A stretch of DNA of 51,657 bases from Methanoregula sp. (GTDB taxonomy: Archaea; Halobacteriota; Methanomicrobia; Methanomicrobiales; Methanospirillaceae). The position numbers and the translations under genes were made by a program. This document shows, one piece after another, positions 41,874 to 49,451 of the stretch (the stretch's first letter is position 1; every line of letters begins with the position of its first letter). The notes under the pieces were generated by a model that saw nothing but the letters and a program-made list of their open reading frames with translations, was not told the DNA's origin and ran no database searches. The DNA lies in assembly GCF_023227875.1 (NCBI RefSeq), contig NZ_JALOCH010000017.1:1-51657 (forward strand). Reading direction: 5' to 3'.

Positions 41874-43313
41874 TTGAACATGAAGAAAAGAATTGCGGCA
41901 CTCGTTGCCGCATGCATGCTGCTCGCGGTGATGGCCCCGGCCGTTGCTGCGGCAGACTACCAGAAGAGCGCGCAGTTCATGGGATATTTCGAACGTAACA
42001 ATGTTACGAATACAATTGAAGATACAAAACCCGGCGGGTACACCTATGTCAACCCGGATGCCCAGCTGACTACGGTTGCCGACGCAGTGGGAATCGCATT
42101 CCGAACAACGCACGCCCCGGGTCCAGATGACTGGCCGCAGTTCCATTACAACGTAAAGCATGACGGGTACTCGCCGTCTACCGGGCTCCCGTCTGACAAT
42201 TCATCCGCCTGGTCGAAGTACTTCCCGGTCATCGGCACGGTGAACCCGATCATAGCAAATGGAAAGGTGTTCATCCTGACGGGCTACGCGGGGTTCGATG
42301 AACCTGCTGGTCTCACAACGATCAACCTGACATGCCTGGATGAATCGGATCCTTCGCAGATCCTGTGGAACTTCACGCTCCCGCGCACCATCCACTGGGG
42401 TTCCTGGGCAGCGCCCGCAACCGATGGAGACTACGTGTACGTTTCTTCCGATGACAAGCACTATGCCATCAATGTGACGACCGGCGAAGAGGTCTGGAAC
42501 TTCACGGGATTCAGTTACGTTTCAAACGGGGGGCCAGCCATCAGCGATGATATGGTGTTCCTAAGCGATTCCGGGGATTATTCTATTCCTCTGAAGAACG
42601 GGACGTACTATGGCCTGAACAAGGCCAACGGAGCGCTCCGGTGGACATTCAACTGGACAAATGCAAATCCGGTATTTAAATACTCGCAGGCTTCACCGGC
42701 GTACGATGCAACGGACAACTCTGTTTACGTCACCGGCTATAATGCCGATTACAATCAGGGCTACCTGTATAAGGTCAATGCCACCACCGGAGTACAAATC
42801 TGGAGCAATTATACGGCCACCGGTGTAATCCTGGGGGGTTCCGCCTCCTTTGATACAGATAATGTCTATGTTACCTCATACCTGTATGGCGGGAATGGGA
42901 AACTGTATGCATATTCCAAGGACACTAGTGTCCTTAAATGGAGTAAGACAATTGCAGGCACAGATGCCACCCCCGCAATAGCAAATGGCCTTGTCTATGT
43001 TAGTGGTGGAACTGCAGGCTCCGGGGGGAGTACCGGTGTCTACGCGTATTATACCGATGGTACACTCGCATGGCGCAAACTTAATGCTGGTATGGGTGGC
43101 TGGACCGACTCGGTCTCCGTTGCCAACGGCTACGCCTTTGTCGGACATGAAAATTCCACATATCCAATCTATTCCTACGATTCAATCTACGCCCTGAATG
43201 CGACAACCGGTGCAACAGTGTGGTTCTACCCGCAGGGTGGTGCAACGGCCGCGATTGCAAACAGCAAGGTGTATACGAACGGGAACAACGGGTACCTGTA
43301 CCGGTTTGGGTGA
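41874..43313 (+). CDS. Secreted PQQ-type beta-propeller protein
   Basis: The 479-residue protein has a signal peptide (AALVAACMLLAVMAPAVAAA) and repeated PQQ/BamB-type blades with the hallmark Ala/Gly-x-x-G-x-x-x-W pattern (YAINVTTGEEVWNF, YGLNKANGALRWTF, YKVNATTGVQIWSN, YALNATTGATVWFY). Such propellers bind partner proteins or extracellular ligands; no catalytic function is visible. The TTG at 41874 lies 8 nt after AGGAG; the ATG at 41880 is an alternative. It lies between the pilus-motor operon and the pilins, and its promoter carries the pilus-locus dyad, so a role at the cell surface is likely. Confidence 0.87.
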   Translation: MNMKKRIAALVAACMLLAVMAPAVAAADYQKSAQFMGYFERNNVTNTIEDTKPGGYTYVNPDAQLTTVADAVGIAFRTTHAPGPDDWPQFHYNVKHDGYSPSTGLPSDNSSAWSKYFPVIGTVNPIIANGKVFILTGYAGFDEPAGLTTINLTCLDESDPSQILWNFTLPRTIHWGSWAAPATDGDYVYVSSDDKHYAINVTTGEEVWNFTGFSYVSNGGPAISDDMVFLSDSGDYSIPLKNGTYYGLNKANGALRWTFNWTNANPVFKYSQASPAYDATDNSVYVTGYNADYNQGYLYKVNATTGVQIWSNYTATGVILGGSASFDTDNVYVTSYLYGGNGKLYAYSKDTSVLKWSKTIAGTDATPAIANGLVYVSGGTAGSGGSTGVYAYYTDGTLAWRKLNAGMGGWTDSVSVANGYAFVGHENSTYPIYSYDSIYALNATTGATVWFYPQGGATAAIANSKVYTNGNNGYLYRFG

Positions 43314-43584
43314 GCCATAAGTACACTCACACGTGTTCATTTCCCCAAACGAAAAAAAATCTCTCCCTTTTTAATACCAAATCCACGGCCAGAAACTACG
43401 AACAATTTTCACGCGCGATTGTCTCCGCACCTCCATTGTTCCCGTTCGATCCCGTGGGCAGGTCCGGTTCTGCAAACTCCGCAGACACACATCCCCCGTT
43501 AATGAGACAAACCGTTCCAGAAACCTGCCGGAAATCCATTTTATATATCGGAGAATCGGATCGGAACCAATATTACTCACTTGG

Positions 43585-43635
43585 ATATAAAAAAGGTACG
43601 ATCAAGTACGCTTGTATTATAACAAGTTAACTTGT
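43585..43635 (+). promoter_or_regulatory. Pilin operon promoter with two CAAGT-type dyads
   Basis: CAAGTACGCTTG (43603-43614) and ACAAGTTAACTTGT (43622-43635, a perfect 14-bp palindrome) have centres 20 bp apart, about two DNA turns. TATA-like boxes lie before them (ATATAAAAAA, 43585-43594) and between them (TATTATAA, 43615-43622). This suggests cooperative binding of dimers on one face of the DNA. The rest of the 340-bp gap after the beta-propeller gene has no recognised gene. Confidence 0.6.
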
Positions 43636-43658
43636 ATTTTATGAGATGGGTTGAGATT

Positions 43659-44339
43659 ATGGAACAAGAACAAAATCGGCATGAGGATGCCGTCTCCCCG
43701 GTGATCGGGGTGATGCTGATGATCGTGGTGACGATCATCATCGCTGCGATCGTCTCCGCGTTTGCCGGTGGGCTTGCCGGAGACCAGAAGAAGACGCCGT
43801 CCGTGCAGATCGACGTGCAGCTGAGGGAAGATCTGGATTCATCGGGATCAGCGTATACCAAACTAGTGTTAACGCATATGGGCGGGGATATCCTGACGAC
43901 CCGTGACCTGCGGATTATCACCACGGTCACGATGTTAACGGGGAAGAGTTTAGAGTGTTATGGCACATATCCGATTTCACAAAAGTGTAGTTTAACACAA
44001 GGAAAAATGGGAACCGGGATGACCCACGTGACCGACGGAAGCATTGCTCTCAACGGGGGAGAGCATTTTAGTTCAGATGCATTCCTTGCCGGTACCGGAT
44101 CCTCGGTAACCAACGACGGGTATCCATGTAAAGTGGTGAATGGAGCGTGTAACCCCGCTAACCAGTTCGGGAATATATTATGGATGAACGGGGATAGCCT
44201 GACGACCGTGGATGCAGATTCAACGGCAACGGTGCTCGGAACCGACGAGAATTTGAAAGGATTGGCCACCATGACCGTGGATATCGTGTATACCCCGAAC
44301 AACGAGATCATCCTCCATAAGGATGTGATGTCATCATGA
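43659..44339 (+). CDS. Type IV pilin 1 of 6
   Basis: The 226-residue protein carries the archaeal pilin N-terminal domain: a short charged leader, then AVSPVIGVMLMIVVTIIIAA with the strong hydrophobic assembly helix. The start at ATG 43659 is preferred over the TTG at 43632 because it gives a leader as short as in the other five. The ectodomain has four cysteines (CYGTYPISQKC and YPCKVVNGAC), perhaps two disulfides. It is first in an operon of six; the next ATG overlaps its stop. Confidence 0.9.
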   Translation: MEQEQNRHEDAVSPVIGVMLMIVVTIIIAAIVSAFAGGLAGDQKKTPSVQIDVQLREDLDSSGSAYTKLVLTHMGGDILTTRDLRIITTVTMLTGKSLECYGTYPISQKCSLTQGKMGTGMTHVTDGSIALNGGEHFSSDAFLAGTGSSVTNDGYPCKVVNGACNPANQFGNILWMNGDSLTTVDADSTATVLGTDENLKGLATMTVDIVYTPNNEIILHKDVMSS

Positions 44340-44905
44340 GGGAAACGGGACGGATCTCTGATGCCGGTGTCTCCCCGGTGATCGGGGTGATGCTGATGAT
44401 CGTGGTGACGATCATCATCGCAGCAGTGGTCTCCGCGTTTGCGGGCGGGCTTTCCGGCGACCAGAAGAAAGTACCGGTCGCGCAGTTCGATATGAGATTG
44501 TATGCCAACGCTGTTATGGAGCTTAGTGGCCCTACAACGGTAACGATGGGAGGAATTTCGTATTACGTGAATTCCGGAAGCCCACGGTTTGACATTATTA
44601 TGATAAATGGCGAACCTATTCCTCCGAAGGACCTGAAATTTGTCACGTACCGGACTGATGAGACGGGGGCAGTCGTGAAGCATGAAGTTCTTTGGGTTAC
44701 AAGCAGCGGAACCTATAATTTCTTCCAGAATATTCCCGGGTGGAACCCCGATGCCATCCATCCCGGGGAGATGTATTACGGCAGCCCGGATACCCTTCTT
44801 GGTACTGGTGGGTCCGGCCTGGCGGTCGGAACCCCTGTTGAAATAGATATCGTCCACATCCCGACGAACACCGTCATCTACACCCAGGAGGTGCGCGTCC
44901 AATGA
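44336..44905 (+). CDS. Type IV pilin 2 of 6
   Basis: The 189-residue protein has the leader MRETGRISDAG followed by the shared VSPVIGVMLMIVVTIIIAAV helix and FAGGLSGDQKK. The ectodomain is cysteine-free and unlike that of pilin 1. It overlaps both neighbours by 4 nt. Confidence 0.9.
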   Translation: MRETGRISDAGVSPVIGVMLMIVVTIIIAAVVSAFAGGLSGDQKKVPVAQFDMRLYANAVMELSGPTTVTMGGISYYVNSGSPRFDIIMINGEPIPPKDLKFVTYRTDETGAVVKHEVLWVTSSGTYNFFQNIPGWNPDAIHPGEMYYGSPDTLLGTGGSGLAVGTPVEIDIVHIPTNTVIYTQEVRVQ

Positions 44906-45483
44906 GAGCCCTTTTTGGTAACGAAGGTGCGGTCTCCCCAGTGATCGGGGTAATGCTGATGATCGTAGTAACCATCATCATTGCCGCTGTCGTCTCCGCG
45001 TTTGCCGGGGGACTGACCGGTCCCGATAAAAAGCCCCCCGTTGCGGTTTTTTCAGCAGAGGTGCTGCCCTGGCATGCTGAATGGACCGATGACGATCCGC
45101 TCGAGAACAGTACCGGTATCCTCTTCACGGAAGAGTCCGGGGATTTCCTCGACCTCAATGATGTGGCGATTGTCCTTGCCTGTGGCGAGGAGTCGATACG
45201 GTTCGCTCCTTCGACAAATGATGCGACTCCGTACGGGTACCTGCATATCTGGAAGGTGAGCGCCAATACGGTAGGTGTACCTGGGATATCCCATAAAAAC
45301 GATCGCCAGATGAATGCCGGCAACCAGTTCATGCTCTACGCGGACAACGATGGCAACGGGAATGGTGTATTGGGGTGGACAACTCCTTCGGAATTCTACC
45401 TGACCCCAACGGAGATCTGCACCTTCCGGATCATCGACAAGCCGAGCCAGCAGACCATTGCGGGAGGGACGATTGACTTATGA
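44902..45483 (+). CDS. Type IV pilin 3 of 6
   Basis: The 193-residue protein has the leader MRALFGNEG and the same assembly helix. The ectodomain is acidic and differs from the other five (FSAEVLPWHAEWTDDDPLEN). Start and stop overlap the flanking pilin genes by 4 nt. Confidence 0.9.
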   Translation: MRALFGNEGAVSPVIGVMLMIVVTIIIAAVVSAFAGGLTGPDKKPPVAVFSAEVLPWHAEWTDDDPLENSTGILFTEESGDFLDLNDVAIVLACGEESIRFAPSTNDATPYGYLHIWKVSANTVGVPGISHKNDRQMNAGNQFMLYADNDGNGNGVLGWTTPSEFYLTPTEICTFRIIDKPSQQTIAGGTIDL

Positions 45484-46328
45484 AACAGAATGAGCGTGCA
45501 GTATCCCCGGTAATCGGGGTGATGCTGATGATCGTGGTAACCATCATCATCGCAGCGGTAGTTTCCGCGTTTGCGGCAAACACGGATATGGCCAGGCAGA
45601 CCGGGCCGTCCGCAACACTGGAATCCAAGATACTGTTTTCACCAGTTCCTCAGACGTTTTACAGTTATGGCGAACCTGTTACGGTATATTTCCCCAAAAT
45701 CGATTGCAACAAGTATTCCTCAACGACCTGTATGTCTCTCGATGATTATCCGGAATTATTCGGGACAACCTGCACGGCCGATTCGTGCATATTCCCGGCG
45801 GGGGATGTAGACCTGGATTCGTGGAATGATCCTAACGAGGATTTTGGATCTTACGGAAGGGCAAGCTCACTACATGCGAACCTCAACGGGTTCCTTTTTA
45901 CCCACAATGGCGGGGATCCCATTGATCTGGACAATCTGGTATTGACGATGCGGTATTACGATCTTGCATCCACGGTCTATGCCAGCGATGTAAAAAAGTA
46001 TGTTCAGTTCCTTCCCCGGGACTTTTTTTCACCGGATGTGAAGTCCCGTTCCACTGCAGCGTACTTCGGGACATTGAAGTACTTTTTCAAGGTGAATGCA
46101 ACCAGCGAGGACGACACCATCGTCCGGCCGGGAGATCAGTTCGTATTCCTTGTCGATGATGGATACCAACCTCCTGACCGGTGGGCGCTCAGTTCGTATA
46201 GAAGTACGGGCAATAAGGGAGCGAGTGTCGGTATCGATCCATATTCCGGCGAGACCGAATGGTGGCTGAAAGACGGACCGTCCGGCAATACCCTTGCCCA
46301 TGGAAACCTGGAAATACCGCTTACCTGA
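45480..46328 (+). CDS. Type IV pilin 4 of 6, largest
   Basis: At 282 residues this is the largest of the six. The leader is very short (MKQNERA). The FAGG that usually follows the helix is FAANTD here. The ectodomain contains a four-cysteine stretch (CNKYSSTTCMSL, TTCTADSCIF). It may be a specialised or minor pilin. It is followed by a ~60-nt gap, the only gap in the operon. Confidence 0.9.
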   Translation: MKQNERAVSPVIGVMLMIVVTIIIAAVVSAFAANTDMARQTGPSATLESKILFSPVPQTFYSYGEPVTVYFPKIDCNKYSSTTCMSLDDYPELFGTTCTADSCIFPAGDVDLDSWNDPNEDFGSYGRASSLHANLNGFLFTHNGGDPIDLDNLVLTMRYYDLASTVYASDVKKYVQFLPRDFFSPDVKSRSTAAYFGTLKYFFKVNATSEDDTIVRPGDQFVFLVDDGYQPPDRWALSSYRSTGNKGASVGIDPYSGETEWWLKDGPSGNTLAHGNLEIPLT

Positions 46329-46387
46329 AAACGCAAGAGAGGAACGTGAATACCGGATATAATTTCAAAATACGAGGTGAATGAAAA

Positions 46388-46981
46388 ATGAAGCAAAATG
46401 AATGTGCAGTCTCGCCGGTCATTGGCGTGATGCTGATGATCGTGGTCACGATCATCATCGCCGCTATCGTCTCCGCCTTTGCCGGGGATATGAGCGGAGG
46501 TCAGACCACCACACCGGTGGCCTCGATCCAGTGCAGTATTGTGAAACCGGATGCCCATAACGCAACCCTGACGATGACGCATCTCTCCGGCGATCCCATC
46601 AACACCCGGGACATGAGAATTATCGTGAGTTACAAGGATGCCAACGGCAACCCGAAGCAGACAAGGACATCGGGCAGTTCGGTCTCGATCCTCAATTCTG
46701 ACGATGAGACCGTATCCGTGAAGGTCCCGTACCTTGCGGATCCCAAGGTTGGATCCCTTGATTCAACCGGTGATGAACTGACCGCCATCAACTACGGCAA
46801 ATACGTCTGGAATATCGGCCAGGTCGTCACCACCGGCAATGCGGCGGGCTTTACAGCAATCTTCGGTGTTGATCCCTCCACGGATCCATCCGGTGTGAAT
46901 ATTGGAGACACCTTCAACATCAAGCTGGTGGACATCAACAGCCAGAAGGCGATCTTTGAGAAGGATGTGAGCGTACGATGA
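46388..46981 (+). CDS. Type IV pilin 5 of 6
   Basis: The 197-residue protein has the leader MKQNECA, nearly identical to pilin 4, then the common helix. GAGGTGA lies 14 nt upstream. The ectodomain resembles pilin 1 in part (LSGDPINTRDMRIIVSY against MGGDILTTRDLRIITTV). Confidence 0.9.
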   Translation: MKQNECAVSPVIGVMLMIVVTIIIAAIVSAFAGDMSGGQTTTPVASIQCSIVKPDAHNATLTMTHLSGDPINTRDMRIIVSYKDANGNPKQTRTSGSSVSILNSDDETVSVKVPYLADPKVGSLDSTGDELTAINYGKYVWNIGQVVTTGNAAGFTAIFGVDPSTDPSGVNIGDTFNIKLVDINSQKAIFEKDVSVR

Positions 46982-47496
46982 AATCCGTACAAAGAACTGA
47001 ATCCGCAGTCTCACCGGTCATTGGCGTGATGCTGATGATTGTCGTGACGATTATCATTGCCGCCATCGTCTCCGCTTTTGCCGGGGGCATGGGAACCGAC
47101 CAGAAGAAGAGCCCGAATGCACAGTTCAGCATTTCCGTGGATACGAGCGGTGGCACCGTCACGTTCCAGCAGACCAGCGGTGACGTACTCGCTCTTAACG
47201 AGATCCTCGTCCAGCTCGAATGCAACGGCCAGGCCATCACGCTCTCCAACGCGGATACACCAACCGGATTTACCGGTAATTATCTCAATGAAATCGGCGG
47301 AAGTTCAGACGGTTACATCACCGCCAGCGACCGGTTCACCCTGGCCGCTGATACCAACAGCGACTCGCAGTTCTCATACAATCCCACTGGCGCAGCAGCA
47401 GCCTTCACCATCCCCTACAACGCCCACGTCTCGTACATGATCCTCGACAAGAACAGCGGCAAGGCCATCCAGACCGGGGAGTTCTTGCTCCGGTAA
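46978..47496 (+). CDS. Type IV pilin 6 of 6, smallest
   Basis: The 172-residue protein has the leader MKSVQRTESA and the common helix, then a short ectodomain (AQFSISVDTSGGTVTFQQTS) with few charges. It overlaps pilin 5 by 4 nt and is followed by a T-tract. Its simple ectodomain would fit a major pilin, but nothing in the sequence proves this. Confidence 0.9.
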   Translation: MKSVQRTESAVSPVIGVMLMIVVTIIIAAIVSAFAGGMGTDQKKSPNAQFSISVDTSGGTVTFQQTSGDVLALNEILVQLECNGQAITLSNADTPTGFTGNYLNEIGGSSDGYITASDRFTLAADTNSDSQFSYNPTGAAAAFTIPYNAHVSYMILDKNSGKAIQTGEFLLR

Positions 47497-47504
47497 CTCA
47501 AACC

Positions 47505-47510
47505 TTTTTT
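47505..47510 (+). terminator. T6 terminator of the pilin operon
   Basis: TTTTTT follows 8 nt after the last pilin stop codon. Confidence 0.5.
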
Positions 47511-47543
47511 CTGTGCAGAACGTCCAGGATGAGGAGACGAGCC

Positions 47544-47724
47544 ATGCAGATCCCCGATGGCTGATGCAGTCGCCGGATGTGTACGTCCGGTCCATGAGGT
47601 TTACCGCGCACCCGACAATGTAGTGGATCATCCTGAGCGATCCGTACAATCCCGCGTGCCGGACAATCAGGACCTGGCCCCGGATAGCATCGTAGATGAT
47701 GGGATCACGTTCATGCAAAATTAG
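47544..47724 (+). pseudogene. Decayed fragment of the PH-like/zinc-ribbon gene family
   Basis: Read with frameshifts, the DNA encodes WLMQSPDVYVRSMRFTAHPT, a stop codon, WIILSDPYNP, then in another frame VPDNQDLAPDSIVD. This aligns with the N-terminus of the protein at 1247-2437 (WRVQSPSVYVKSTRF, RVILKSPYDPLMPDKDLALD) and with the one at 49452. The zinc-ribbon and membrane parts are absent. It has at least two frameshifts and one in-frame stop, so it is not functional. It lies 1.7 kb upstream of the intact paralogue. Confidence 0.7.
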
Positions 47725-47881
47725 GGAGCGCCGCATGTATCCGGGGTATCCATTCACGCGATCCGGAGAGATGAGGTTCCTGCCAGCTGCCCGTGACGGA
47801 CACTATATCATTTTCTATCCCCCACTGCCGGCAAATCCTTTTATGGACAGGTACGAATACAACCTAATGGTGGTTTGTTTC

Positions 47882-48082
47882 ATGTCCGAAATCGAAGAAA
47901 TGGCGAAAAAAATGCCTCCCGATCTCAGGATACAGGTCCAAAACTTTATGCTGTTTCTCCTCCAGCAAAAAAAACAGAACAAAAGGCGTATCCTGTGCCA
48001 GGACTGGGCGGGGGGCCTGCGCGATTTCCGGGAGAACTATACCTCGCAGGAACTCCAGAAGAAAGCCCTTGAATGGCGTTAA
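47882..48082 (+). CDS. VapB-like antitoxin (DUF2281-type)
   Basis: The 66-residue protein (MSEIEEMAKKMPPDLRIQVQ ... LEWR) is helical, and its C-terminal DWAGGLRDFRENYTSQELQK is typical of antitoxins that pair with PIN-domain toxins. The ATG at 47882 is chosen over upstream in-frame starts because the earlier codons have no family features. It overlaps the PIN gene by 10 nt. Confidence 0.75.
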   Translation: MSEIEEMAKKMPPDLRIQVQNFMLFLLQQKKQNKRRILCQDWAGGLRDFRENYTSQELQKKALEWR

Positions 48083-48489
48083 CGGATAACCCCATGTATC
48101 TCGTGGATACCAATGTCTGGCTGGAACGTCTTCTTGGCCAGGAGAAGTCTGAAGAGGTCGGGGACTTCCTCTCAAGGATCAGTACTGATCAGATGGGAAT
48201 AACCGATTTCTCCCTGCATTCGATCGGGGTGATCACCAGCCGGTTAAAAAGGCCGGACATTTTTACCGCGTTTCTTTCCGATACCTGCATAGAAGGGGCC
48301 GTGAGCGTTATTTCCCTTGCCCCGGAACAGATGCACAAGATAGCGCAGGTGATGATACAGCACCACCTTGACTTTGACGATGCATACCAGTATGTTGCGG
48401 CAGAAGAGTACCACCTGATCCTTATGAGTTACGATACCGATTTCGACCGGACTCCCATAAAAAGAACGACTCCAGATCAGGCACGATGA
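48073..48489 (+). CDS. PIN-domain ribonuclease toxin (VapC-like)
   Basis: The 138-residue protein has the PIN signature YLVDTNVWLERLL, with Asp12 as first metal ligand. Later acidic residues lie in GITDFS, HLDFDDAYQYVAAEEYHL and LMSYDTDFD. PIN toxins cleave RNA and are held inactive by the cognate antitoxin, here the overlapping upstream gene. An ATG at 48094 would give a start closer to the usual family N-terminus. Confidence 0.87.
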   Translation: MALTDNPMYLVDTNVWLERLLGQEKSEEVGDFLSRISTDQMGITDFSLHSIGVITSRLKRPDIFTAFLSDTCIEGAVSVISLAPEQMHKIAQVMIQHHLDFDDAYQYVAAEEYHLILMSYDTDFDRTPIKRTTPDQAR

Positions 48490-48544
48490 GCACGTTTAAA
48501 GAAAAATTCGACTTGGCCGGGTTCTATGAGGGGAAGTCCGGGAA

Positions 48545-49009
48545 TTACAGCAGGCCGTATTTCTTATGGGCCTGTTCAATGGTCATCAGGTTAAAAACAT
48601 AAATTCTCTCGTTTATGATCCTGTAAAATGCAGTGTAACTGGGGCTGATGTGCAGACGATACGCGGGATCTTTCCCGGCACAGGTAAACCGTTCTTTATC
48701 CCCGGCTTTCCCCGGGAAGGGATCCTCAGCTAGCCGGGCGATCCTGTCGTGCACAATGCGCTGGCTTTTTTCCGGAAGATTTCCCGGGAATTCAAAAGCT
48801 TCGTCTTCAATCAGGACCGGGAACGTCACGGTTTGAACTCCACAAAATGGCCGTCCCGCATCTTCAAACAAATGGCGGCGCTTCTCTTGTGCCACCATCT
48901 CTTTGATCACCCGATCGAAGGTCTGGCCCGGTTTGCGAAGCTCAGAGATCGCCTCCCGGGTACTGGAACACACGGGGATCCTTTTTGTCGCACAATCCGT
49001 AGTGGACAT
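48545..49009 (-). CDS. Fused antitoxin-toxin ORF (RelB-like + RelE-like)
   Basis: The 154-residue protein has two parts. Residues 1-~45 (RIPVCSSTREAISELRKPGQ, DRVIKEMVAQEKRRHLFEDA) look like the DNA-binding half of a RelB/VapB-type antitoxin. Residues ~60-154 (FPVLIEDEAFEFPGNLPEKS, RIARLAEDPFPGKAGDKERF, PAYRLHISPSYTAFYRI, MTIEQAHKKYGLL) are a complete RelE/ParE-type toxin fold. The part of the antitoxin that normally wraps the toxin is missing, so an in-frame deletion probably joined the genes. An ATG at 49033 is an alternative start. Confidence 0.72.
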   Translation of the reverse strand: MSTTDCATKRIPVCSSTREAISELRKPGQTFDRVIKEMVAQEKRRHLFEDAGRPFCGVQTVTFPVLIEDEAFEFPGNLPEKSQRIVHDRIARLAEDPFPGKAGDKERFTCAGKDPAYRLHISPSYTAFYRIINERIYVFNLMTIEQAHKKYGLL

Positions 49010-49277
49010 ACACGTATCAGGTAAGTCCGTCACGAGTAACTTCTTTATAATCCTTACATTTCATGTGCCAATACGATACGATCCGGATTACCGGATTCAT
49101 GGATGTGAACCCGATCGCATTTCCTGATTTAGCACCATCTGCACCACAGGCCGATCATAAGAGGGCATGATGCCACCCGTATTCAATACCCGCTCTCCGT
49201 GAAGCAGGTACGGTAACAATTCCACTCCGGAATAAAATCGGCACTCATAAATAAAGACCGATACTATCCTTCAACAA

Positions 49278-49291
49278 ACAAGTTAACTTGT
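49278..49291. promoter_or_regulatory. Perfect palindrome ACAAGTTAACTTGT
   Basis: This is identical over 14 bp to the palindrome at the pilin promoter (43622). It lies in the gene-free interval 49010-49451, about 160 bp before the zinc-ribbon gene on the plus strand and 270 bp from the fused toxin gene on the other. The plus-strand gene is the more likely target. Nothing else is recognised in the interval. Confidence 0.55.
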
Positions 49292-49451
49292 GTAAAGTAA
49301 AGTAATATTGATATTGCAATCAGGGTGCAGAAGATCCGCAAACCGAGTTCGGGCCCTAAACCTGCAGGGGAATGCGAACAAACGCCCCGTAACAAAGCAT
49401 CCTTGAAAAAAATATCAACCTCCCCTCAAGTGGCGGGAGCCTGTCCCGTTC

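Noticed and set aside
48486..48602. Short frame after the PIN toxin gene (MSTFKEKFDLAGFYEGKSGN...)
   Set aside because: It runs into the end of the convergent fused toxin gene and shows no family features.
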